Shown here piece after piece: positions 1 through 5,261 of a stretch of 5,261 bases of DNA (positions within the stretch are counted from its first letter, which is position 1; each line of letters opens with the position of its first letter). The notes below the pieces were generated by a model. The model was not told the origin of the DNA and made no database searches. It saw only the letters and a list, made by a program, of their open reading frames with translations. Source of the stretch: CAZFMJ01 sp964520045. Lineage in GTDB: Bacteria; Elusimicrobiota; Elusimicrobia; Elusimicrobiales; CAZFMJ01. The position numbers were made by a program, and so were the translations under genes. Location: contig CAZFMJ010000115.1 in the NCBI GenBank assembly GCA_964520045.1, forward strand, positions 1 to 5,261, read 5' to 3'.

Positions 1-2
1 CG

Positions 3-1547
3 GCGTTAATAAGTTCGGCCGCTGATAATTCATTCTGCGCGGTATTAAGGCGCGCGCAGATGGAAGAGGTTTCATGCGCCGGCGTTAAAATGCAGCTTTT
101 TTACTGGTATCTTCAGTCCAACAGGGATCCTAAACTCAAAAATTATGAAATGCTGTGCCGCAAGACAAAGTCGATCATAAAAATGCCTTTGTGGATTGAC
201 GAGGTTCTTCCGGAAATGAACGGCAAGAAAGTCTGGCGCGATCCCGATTCGGGGGAGCTGAGCGCGGCCGTGGTATGGCAGACGCCCGTGGCCGTGCTCT
301 TTGAATTTTTGGAGGTCACAAAGAAAACTTTTCCTGTTTCCGCCAGCGATGAAGATAAAAAGAGGGGGCTTGGCGGAGCGGGAATACTGCCCATGCTTCT
401 TATCAAGGAATATGCCGACATAAGAGTGAGATTCCAAATGTCGCTTGACAGGGTTTACAGGTCAAGGCTCGGGGATTCTTTCAACGGCAGAGGCAGAGCG
501 ATACTTTCGACATTTGATTTGATACTGAAAGAAATGGAAAGTCTGGCCGATGCCGTTTCAAGCGCCGACACAAAACGATATTCCGATTCGGTGACAGCCA
601 TCGCGGTTTTAAGCCAGGATGCGTTCGGACAGCTTCTCCGCGGCCCGCGCGGAGAACAGAAGGGGGAAGTCAAAGGAGAGTTCGGAGAGACGCTTCCCGT
701 GGTGCTGATTATTCTGGGCGTTATCGCGGTGTTTATAGGCATGTGGTCTTTCTTCATTTTTAACGAAGAACGGCTGAACAAGATGACCGAAGAATATGTG
801 AAAAGAAGCAAACAATGGACCGATGATTTCAACAGGCAGTTTGTCGAGATGAAGGTTCAGTATCTGGTTTTGGTTCCCGTAGGGCTGTTTATGCTGGCCG
901 GTATTCTTACTTTGAATATATTTGTGTTCGCTTTCCTTACTTTTCTGGGAATATACATAGGACTGCGCACTCCCATGTGGCTTCTCAACCACGTCAAACA
1001 GCGCAGGGGCAGAAAGATCGACACGCAGCTTATGGATGCGCTCATCCTTCTTTCCAACAGTCTCAGGGCCGGGATGGATATAGTTCAGGGATTTGAGCTT
1101 GTCTCAAAAGATTTGCTCCCTCCCATATCCGAAGAATTCGGGCTCGTGACGCGCAATTACAGGCTTGGAACCCCTTTTGAGCGGGCGCTGGAAGGCATGG
1201 AGGAACGGGTCTCCAGCCGTCTGCTGTCCTATATGATAAAAGCGATAATAATTCAAAGGCAGGTGGGCGGAAATCTTACAAAAATATTCGAGCGCATAGT
1301 CGATAATATACGCGAAGAGGGCAAGCTGGAGGAAAAGACAAAGGCCCTTACCGCCCAGCAGAGACTGCAGTCTATCGTTGTCGGAATAATGCCGTGGATA
1401 ATGCTTTTGGTGATGTTCGTTTTTCAAGGGGAAGCGATGTCGAGATTTTATTTCAGTCCGATAGGGGCGTTGACCCTCTTCATGTGCCTTATATGGATAT
1501 TGATAGGGATGAAGTTTGTGCAGAGCCTTGGAAACATAAGGGTATAA
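3..1547 (+). CDS. tadB: TadB-like inner-membrane platform protein with long N-terminal extension, probably 5'-partial
   Basis: Probable platform protein of a Tad pilus/type II secretion-like machine, which in this family couples a cytoplasmic TadA ATPase to pilin assembly. Residues are counted from the ATG at 60. A hydrophobic helix lies at ~212-234, a polar helical stretch at ~235-265, and a hydrophobic pair at ~267-302. The T2SSF (GspF) domain spans ~322-450, with typical elements LLSNSLRAGMDIVQGFEL, GTPFERALEGM and QRQVGGNLTKIFERI. Two further membrane segments lie at ~438-456 and ~465-487. The C-terminal ~230 residues match the usual TadB layout. The ~210 residues before the first helix are soluble, mostly helical, and not recognised. 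The frame is open without a stop from position 3, the other two + frames have stops within 25 bp, and the ATG at 60 has only a weak AAGG 9 bp upstream. The true start is therefore probably left of the window. Domain call is firm; start is uncertain. Confidence 0.85.
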   Translation, partial: ALISSAADNSFCAVLRRAQMEEVSCAGVKMQLFYWYLQSNRDPKLKNYEMLCRKTKSIIKMPLWIDEVLPEMNGKKVWRDPDSGELSAAVVWQTPVAVLFEFLEVTKKTFPVSASDEDKKRGLGGAGILPMLLIKEYADIRVRFQMSLDRVYRSRLGDSFNGRGRAILSTFDLILKEMESLADAVSSADTKRYSDSVTAIAVLSQDAFGQLLRGPRGEQKGEVKGEFGETLPVVLIILGVIAVFIGMWSFFIFNEERLNKMTEEYVKRSKQWTDDFNRQFVEMKVQYLVLVPVGLFMLAGILTLNIFVFAFLTFLGIYIGLRTPMWLLNHVKQRRGRKIDTQLMDALILLSNSLRAGMDIVQGFELVSKDLLPPISEEFGLVTRNYRLGTPFERALEGMEERVSSRLLSYMIKAIIIQRQVGGNLTKIFERIVDNIREEGKLEEKTKALTAQQRLQSIVVGIMPWIMLLVMFVFQGEAMSRFYFSPIGALTLFMCLIWILIGMKFVQSLGNIRV

Positions 1548-1553
1548 ATACAT

Positions 1554-2450
1554 ATGACATTACCTGACATAATGAAGATTTTGATGATGATTATCGCCAT
1601 AGCCGGATCTCTTGCGGCTTTTAGTTTTATATACCGCATTTTTTCCCCTATGCCGGAGGATCAGTCTTCTTTGGCGGTTCTGGCCAGCGGACAAAAACAG
1701 GATATTTCCAGTTTCGCCCGCCTTGATCCGAACCGCGGATTTTTCGACAGAATGCATCTGTTTTTTTCCAAAAGCATGGGTATGGAAAAAAGACTGGAAG
1801 AATTGCATATGCTTCTGGGCAGTCCCGCAAAACCCGATCCCCTGCAGATTTTGAGGTATAAAGAATTCACGGCTGTTGCGCTGCCGGTATTTTTTTATTT
1901 TATGCTGGGCACTCCGCTCGCGGTAATTACGGCCCCGCTGGGCTTTTTCATTCCTGACATGCTTTTTTGGGCGAAAATACAGAAAAGACAAGAGGATATT
2001 TTGAGGAATTTTCCAACCATGGTCGATCTTGCGGCATTGACGATAGAATCGGGTCTGGACTATATGACCGCGATGGACAGGATAGTCAAGATCGCTCCGA
2101 AAAAGACGGAGCTGGAACTGGAAATAGAAAAAACCATTAACGAGGTCCAGCTGGGCTATTCGCGCCGGGACGCCCTGCGCAGGCTTGCCATGAGGACGGG
2201 GCTGCAGGAAGTAAGATCTTTCGTCGGCCTTATAATCCAGTCCGACGAACTCGGCACCAGCCTTGTGGAGCTTCTTAGAAATTTTTCCTCCGATCTGCGG
2301 TTCCGCCGCCTTAACAGGGCGGAAAAACTTGCGGCGCAGGCTTCCACAAAAATGCTGATTCCGCTGTTTGTGTTTATATTTCCGACCGTATTTATACTCA
2401 TGCTGGCGCCGATGATCGTTGATTTGCTGAGGGGGGGAATGCCGTTTTAG
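1554..2450 (+). CDS. tadC: TadC-like inner-membrane platform protein (T2SSF domain)
   Basis: Second GspF-type platform subunit, expected to pair with the TadB-like protein in the inner membrane. At 298 residues it is a normal length for TadC. A TM helix lies at ~7-30, then a cytoplasmic linker, and a hydrophobic block at ~105-138. The T2SSF domain spans ~150-277, and a C-terminal TM lies at ~266-290. Family-typical stretches are RNFPTMVDLAALTIESGLDY (151-170), GYSRRDALRRLAMRTG (201-216), the RSFVGLIIQSDELGTS segment (221-236) and RAEKLAAQASTKMLIPL (255-271). The start follows the tadB stop by 6 bp, with AAGGG at 1538-1542 as an SD 11 bp upstream, so translation is probably coupled. The Met codon at 1572 has no SD and would shorten the first helix. 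Near the 3' end a run of seven G lies in the codons for RGG (2431-2437). Context and family signature make this call strong. Confidence 0.9.
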   Translation: MTLPDIMKILMMIIAIAGSLAAFSFIYRIFSPMPEDQSSLAVLASGQKQDISSFARLDPNRGFFDRMHLFFSKSMGMEKRLEELHMLLGSPAKPDPLQILRYKEFTAVALPVFFYFMLGTPLAVITAPLGFFIPDMLFWAKIQKRQEDILRNFPTMVDLAALTIESGLDYMTAMDRIVKIAPKKTELELEIEKTINEVQLGYSRRDALRRLAMRTGLQEVRSFVGLIIQSDELGTSLVELLRNFSSDLRFRRLNRAEKLAAQASTKMLIPLFVFIFPTVFILMLAPMIVDLLRGGMPF

Positions 2451-2460
2451 GGGTCATATT

Positions 2461-3795
2461 ATGACAATATTACAACCGAAAATCCCGCGTTTTATAGTTT
2501 TGATTTTTTTACTGTTTTTTTCCGCGGCCGTTTTTTATTCCGGAGCTCAGGCCCAGCGGCGGGGGCAGAGAAGCGGAAAAGAGGAATCGCTTTCTCTTGA
2601 CCTTCAGAAAATACAGCTTGGCTCCATTTCCGGAGTTGAAGAGAGAAAAAGGTATATGGTGACGATACAGCTGGAAAAACAGCGCATCCAGAATCAGCTT
2701 CTGCGCAGCGTCTATGATAATGCCTTTGAATTGTATAAGAACGGCGAGTTTGAAAAATCCCAGGAAATGGCGGGAAAAATACTTTCCATAGATCCGAATT
2801 TTCAGGACGCGGCTCTTTTGGTCAACGCGTCCGGCCAGCTTAAGGGCAGCCGCAGCGCCGGTGTTTCCAAAAAAATGATGATAGACGATAAGTTCCGGCA
2901 GGGACTTATTTTCTATCAGGAAGGCAGGCGCGTCGAGGCCGCGGCGGTATGGAACGAGGTTGTAAAACTTTCCCCCGGCAACTTAAAGGCAAAATACTGG
3001 CTTAAAAAAACAAATGAGGAAATCGCGCGCTCGCATATAAAAAAGGGCAGGGATGCCTACGAAAGACAGGATTTTAAAGAGGCTGTCGACCGTTTTTACA
3101 GCGCTCTTATGCTTATGCCCAATGACCGCCAGATAGTGGATATGATCAATAAGGCCGAAGGGCAGCTGCGGGGGCAGGAGGTTAATAACCGCCTGCGGAC
3201 GGCGCTTGATTTATACGGGCAGGGCAGGCTTAATGAGGCATACGATACGCTTATGAAAATTCAGCAAATACAGCCCGGCGAGCCTAAAACAGCCAAATTG
3301 CTGGGCGAAGTAAAAAGCGAGATTGCAGGCAAGTATATTTCGGAAGGCCGTAAACTTTACGGCATGCGCAAATACAATGAGGCGATAGAAAAATGGTCGT
3401 ATGCTCCTAATTACGGGGCAGACCCCGCCTATATACAAAAGCTGTCCGCCCGGGCCGGAGAGCAGATGAGAAGAGAGGCAACGGCAAAACGCCGGCAGAT
3501 GGACAGAAAGCGCAGGCAGACTGAGGCCGCAAGGAAGCGCAGGGATGAGAAAGAGGCCGAATCGCTTAAAAACAAGGAACAGTCGGAAAAATCCCAGGGC
3601 GCTCCTAAAACTATAACGGAAGAGCATAAAAGAGCGGCTCAGCAGCATTATCTTGAGGGGTTAAAGTATTTTCAGAATTCCAATCTTGAGAAAGCCAGAG
3701 ATGAGTGGATAATAGCCAAACAGCTTGATCCCGGCCATGCGGATGCGGACGCCGGATTGAAACGCATAGAGCAGATGTTCAGTTCCGGCCAGTAA
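2461..3795 (+). CDS. Exported TPR-repeat protein with charged coiled linker
   Basis: Likely a periplasmic or surface-associated scaffold for the Tad machine. That role is inferred from position; TadD-type TPR proteins are common in tad loci, but this one is longer and multi-repeat. A Sec signal peptide is visible: a basic n-region, a hydrophobic core at ~11-28, and an AQA site giving cleavage after residue 31. There is no lipobox cysteine. TPR-like hairpins lie at about 85-114, 145-174, 193-222, 244-274, 293-321 and 396-425, each shaped like xxAxxLYxxGxxxEAxxxWxxxxxLxPxN. Residues ~331-380 form a Lys/Arg/Glu-rich stretch, probably a coiled coil or linker. A good SD, AGGGG at 2449-2453, lies 7 bp before the ATG and overlaps the tadC stop, so coupling is likely. 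There is no enzymatic domain. The TPR fold is confident; the role is not. Confidence 0.88.
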   Translation: MTILQPKIPRFIVLIFLLFFSAAVFYSGAQAQRRGQRSGKEESLSLDLQKIQLGSISGVEERKRYMVTIQLEKQRIQNQLLRSVYDNAFELYKNGEFEKSQEMAGKILSIDPNFQDAALLVNASGQLKGSRSAGVSKKMMIDDKFRQGLIFYQEGRRVEAAAVWNEVVKLSPGNLKAKYWLKKTNEEIARSHIKKGRDAYERQDFKEAVDRFYSALMLMPNDRQIVDMINKAEGQLRGQEVNNRLRTALDLYGQGRLNEAYDTLMKIQQIQPGEPKTAKLLGEVKSEIAGKYISEGRKLYGMRKYNEAIEKWSYAPNYGADPAYIQKLSARAGEQMRREATAKRRQMDRKRRQTEAARKRRDEKEAESLKNKEQSEKSQGAPKTITEEHKRAAQQHYLEGLKYFQNSNLEKARDEWIIAKQLDPGHADADAGLKRIEQMFSSGQ

Positions 3796-3807
3796 CGACT
3801 ATAAATT

Positions 3808-4920
3808 ATGAAATTACGCGCGAAATGGATGGTGTGGTTTGTCAGCATAGGAATTTATGTCATGTTCCTGGGCGGCGTATTTTATTACAACCTTTTTAAG
3901 TGGACTTTTGACGAAAAACTTAAGCAGGACATAATAGAGATGGCAAAAATTCACACCCCGACTTTACGCGGAGGACTTTTGCGCAATCCCAAAGCCTCCA
4001 CAATGGATGAATTTGACATAATGTCGACTCTTTCAAAAGATGAGCGGATAAGTTCCGTGCTTTATCTCAATAAAGCCGGCATAGTCAGATGGTATAAAGA
4101 AGCAAGAATGATGGGGATCCCCTTTGATGAATTCCAAAAAACCGTGGGCGTGATTACGGATGCCATCCCGCAGGCATATCTTTCCAAAAGCCCCAAAGTG
4201 CGCCGTGTTCCCAAACAGCCGCTATATGAAATAGCGATACCCCTTTCGCTAAGAGGGGAGGTCATAGGAATATTGGATCTTCAGGTTTCAAGGGCCGGGG
4301 CGGAAGCCCTGATTAATTCTGCGGTGAAGAAATATGTGGTCGGCGCGATAGGAGTGCTTATGCTGCTGGGAATCCCTCTTTTGATTTTTTTGCAGCATTT
4401 TATAATCGCCCCGCTGGGCTCGCTTAAAGACAGCATAGACGCTATCTCCACAAAAAGCTTCGATATGCACTTTGCCGTCAGAAACGACGAAATAGGGGAG
4501 CTTGCCGGTTCAATCGGAGAATTTCTTCATAAAGTCAAAGGAGAGCTGGATGGAATGTCTTCAAGGGAATTAATGAGAAGCGAGGCGGAACAGCACTGGT
4601 GGCGGGCGATATTAAACACGGTTATACTGCGGGGACATACGGCAATAGTCGTGGATGAAGATAACAACATACTTTATGCTAATTTTGAATTTTCCCCTGA
4701 CGGTTCAAATCCCGCGGCAAAGAAGATCCATCTTTTGGACGTGGTGGACAGCCAGCAGCAGAATTTACTGAGGCTTATAGCTTTGGCTTTGGATTCCTCC
4801 AATAACGCCGTGGAAGGGGAAACTGTTTTCAGGGGGGTGTCCTGCCGCGTTAAAATTCTGCATCTTAAGGAAGTCGGCGATATCCGCAGAACCCTTATAC
4901 TTTTTGAGCCTAGGGCGTAA
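3808..4920 (+). CDS. Membrane sensor protein: Cache-like, HAMP and PAS-like domains, no output domain
   Basis: Probable transmembrane signalling protein. TM1 is at ~8-30 and TM2 at ~176-199. The ~140 residues between them face outside the cytoplasm and look Cache/PAS-like: a strand-turn ISSVLYLNKAGIVRW (81-95) and a closing PLYEIAIPLSLRGEVIGIL block (138-156). A HAMP domain follows at ~199-250, with Pro202 and the conserved DEIGEL (227-232), then a helical connector to ~265. Residues ~268-370 look like a cytoplasmic PAS domain (AIVVDEDNNILYANFEF at 279-295, ending RTLILFEP). No histidine kinase, GGDEF, phosphatase or chemoreceptor tip follows, and the protein ends with PAS. The start lies 12 bp after the TPR gene stop with no recognisable SD, so expression probably relies on coupling within the operon. 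Its presence suggests that the Tad machine responds to an external signal, which is inference. The Cache and PAS calls rest on pattern rather than a search. Confidence 0.82.
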   Translation: MKLRAKWMVWFVSIGIYVMFLGGVFYYNLFKWTFDEKLKQDIIEMAKIHTPTLRGGLLRNPKASTMDEFDIMSTLSKDERISSVLYLNKAGIVRWYKEARMMGIPFDEFQKTVGVITDAIPQAYLSKSPKVRRVPKQPLYEIAIPLSLRGEVIGILDLQVSRAGAEALINSAVKKYVVGAIGVLMLLGIPLLIFLQHFIIAPLGSLKDSIDAISTKSFDMHFAVRNDEIGELAGSIGEFLHKVKGELDGMSSRELMRSEAEQHWWRAILNTVILRGHTAIVVDEDNNILYANFEFSPDGSNPAAKKIHLLDVVDSQQQNLLRLIALALDSSNNAVEGETVFRGVSCRVKILHLKEVGDIRRTLILFEPRA

Positions 4921-4927
4921 CTCTTCC

Positions 4928-4957
4928 GGTATTTTTGCTTAATCCCGATACCTTTTT
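4928..4957 (+). terminator. Weak candidate Rho-independent terminator of the Tad operon
   Basis: GGTAT (4928-4932) pairs with ATACC (4948-4952), with one possible extra T-G pair inside. The loop is about 15 nt, and TTTTT (4953-4957) follows immediately. It begins 8 bp after the sensor gene stop, where an operon terminator is expected. The stem is short and only moderately GC-rich, so termination may be leaky or the match may be chance. It overlaps two of the TTGCTT/A repeats. Confidence 0.35.
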
Positions 4958-4972
4958 GCTATTGTATTGCTA
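4935..4972 (+). promoter_or_regulatory. Three helically phased TTGCTT/A direct repeats, candidate operator
   Basis: TTGCTT at 4935-4940, TTGCTA at 4956-4961 and TTGCTA at 4967-4972 are spaced 21 and 11 bp apart, close to two and one turns of B-DNA. The first two sit inside a longer exact 8-bp repeat TTTTTGCT (4932-4939, 4953-4960). The last overlaps the end of the -35 region of the downstream gene. Ribbon-helix-helix repressors such as Arc bind half-sites on one face of the helix, so this could be the binding site of the RHH protein encoded next to it. That link is inference. Confidence 0.4.
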
Positions 4973-4990
4973 CCCATAATTTCCTATACT
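4962..4990 (+). promoter_or_regulatory. Predicted sigma70-type promoter of the RHH gene
   Basis: The -10 element TATACT (4985-4990) matches 5 of 6 consensus bases. It is 17 bp downstream of TTGTAT (4962-4967), which keeps the TTG core of the -35 box. The predicted transcription start, about 7 nt after the -10, falls at about 4997, on the ATG of the RHH gene. The good -10 and ideal spacing favour a real promoter, although the -35 is weak and a CATAAT (4975-4980) nearby could be an alternative -10. Confidence 0.5.
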
Positions 4991-4996
4991 GTATTT

Positions 4997-5161
4997 ATGG
5001 AACAAACCGAAACAAAATACGGGTTCAAAAGTTATTATCTCCGCATTCCTATAAAACTCTACAATGCGCTGACGGAACAAGCCGACAAAGACCGCCGTTC
5101 TTTGGCTCAGGAAATTATTTTCCTCCTTGAGAAAAGCATTCAGCCTCCTGTTTCACAGTAG
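4997..5161 (+). CDS. Small Arc-type ribbon-helix-helix DNA-binding protein
   Basis: Probable 54-residue transcriptional regulator or antitoxin. The pattern is that of an Arc/MetJ-type fold: a short strand YYLRIP (13-18) that would lie in the DNA major groove as a dimer, helix A KLYNALTEQADKDRR (20-34), the turn with Ser35 (RRS), and helix B LAQEIIFLLEKSI (36-48). A short polar tail follows. The layout resembles phage P22 Arc (strand, PREVLDLVRKVAEENGRS, then helix B). The ATG at 4997 is preferred over an upstream TTG at 4967, which would place the promoter inside the gene and add ten residues outside the fold. There is no SD before the ATG. It is separated from the Tad genes by its own promoter and lacks an obvious partner within the window; a toxin gene could lie to the right. 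Target unknown; autoregulation is plausible. Confidence 0.75.
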   Translation: MEQTETKYGFKSYYLRIPIKLYNALTEQADKDRRSLAQEIIFLLEKSIQPPVSQ

Positions 5162-5170
5162 TTTAGAAGA

Positions 5171-5230
5171 AGGCAGCCGGTTTCCAGGCAGTCTAGCCGC
5201 CAGGCTGCCTAGCCTGAAGTTCCGCTGGAA
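5171..5230. repeat. GC-rich cluster of overlapping inverted and tandem repeats
   Basis: Ten bases after the RHH gene, AGGCAGCC (5171-5178) is the exact inverse of GGCTGCCT (5203-5210). The same right arm can instead pair with AGGCAG (5186-5191), or take part in a tetraloop hairpin CAGGCT-GCCT-AGCCTG (5201-5216). TTCCAG (5182-5187) also pairs with CTGGAA (5225-5230). Segments 5185-5200 and 5201-5216 are imperfect tandem copies (12 of 16 identical), each with a CTAG. No T tract follows on either strand, so it is not a standard terminator. It may be a structured RNA 3' end, a REP-like palindrome or part of a recombination site; the sequence alone does not decide. Confidence 0.55.
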
Positions 5231-5261
5231 GAAAATGCTATTCTCAGTCGAAAAACAATCG

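Noticed and set aside
2504..2536. Runs of T (T7, T7, T6) as possible slippage or regulatory sites
   Set aside because: They are the Phe/Leu codons of the signal peptide hydrophobic core; similar T runs occur in other membrane segments of this window.
72..3648. Several open frames on the minus strand opposite tadB, tadC and the TPR gene (up to ~149 codons)
   Set aside because: They lie wholly opposite well-supported genes, encode low-complexity or Arg/His/Ser-rich translations without recognisable domains, and lack SD sites; they are shadow frames.
4967..4999. TTG start at 4967 for the RHH protein
   Set aside because: It overlaps the predicted -35 and -10 elements, lacks an SD, and adds ten residues outside the RHH fold; the ATG at 4997 fits better.
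5161..5230. Integron attC site or intrinsic terminator after the RHH gene
   Set aside because: No matching RYYYAAC and GTTRRRY core sites bound the repeats, and no T tract follows the hairpins on either strand.
5235..5261. ATG at 5235 opening a 9-codon frame to the right edge, with GGAAG close upstream
   Set aside because: Too short to judge, and the SD-like bases are too near the ATG; it may be a gene start but cannot be supported within this window.
1..5261. CRISPR array, tRNA, rRNA or transposase
   Set aside because: No regularly spaced long repeats, cloverleaf-like sequence, rRNA signature or transposase motif was seen on either strand.

Overview
The window holds the downstream part of a tight-adherence (Tad) / type II secretion-like gene cluster from a bacterium, followed by a short accessory-looking stretch. 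Composition is moderate in GC, all genes lie on the + strand, and genes are tightly packed. A Sec signal peptide on the TPR protein and paired TadB/TadC platform proteins fit a diderm bacterium with a Tad-type pilus or secretion machine. The extended TadB and the TPR and sensor genes in the same operon are reminiscent of uncultured lineages such as Elusimicrobiota/Omnitrophota or deltaproteobacteria-like groups. This placement is a guess, because no marker gene is present.

Region 1 (1-4920) looks like one operon whose promoter and first genes lie left of the window. In order it encodes a TadB-like platform protein with a long extra N-terminal region (reading frame open through the left edge, so probably 5'-partial); a TadC-like platform protein 6 bp later; a secreted or periplasmic TPR protein with a charged linker 10 bp later; and a two-TM sensor with an extracytoplasmic Cache-like domain, a HAMP domain and a C-terminal PAS-like domain but no catalytic output, 12 bp later. 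TadB and TadC would form the inner-membrane platform that works with a TadA-type ATPase (not in the window). The TPR protein is a plausible periplasmic assembly factor, and the sensor a plausible input module for this machine.

Region 2 (4921-4996) is a compact 76-bp intergenic segment. It holds a weak terminator-like hairpin with a T5 tract, three TTGCTT/A direct repeats spaced 21 and 11 bp (two and one helical turns), and a good sigma70-type promoter whose predicted start falls on or next to the ATG of the next gene.

Region 3 (4997-5261) encodes a 54-residue Arc-type ribbon-helix-helix protein, probably a DNA-binding repressor or antitoxin, possibly translated from a leaderless mRNA. It is followed by a GC-rich set of mutually exclusive inverted repeats (5171-5230) that is not a standard terminator, and the window ends there.

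The most notable items are the probable autoregulatory RHH unit with helically phased repeats, the output-less Cache-HAMP-PAS protein inside a Tad operon, and the large N-terminal extension of TadB. No mobile-element gene, CRISPR array, tRNA or rRNA was seen.
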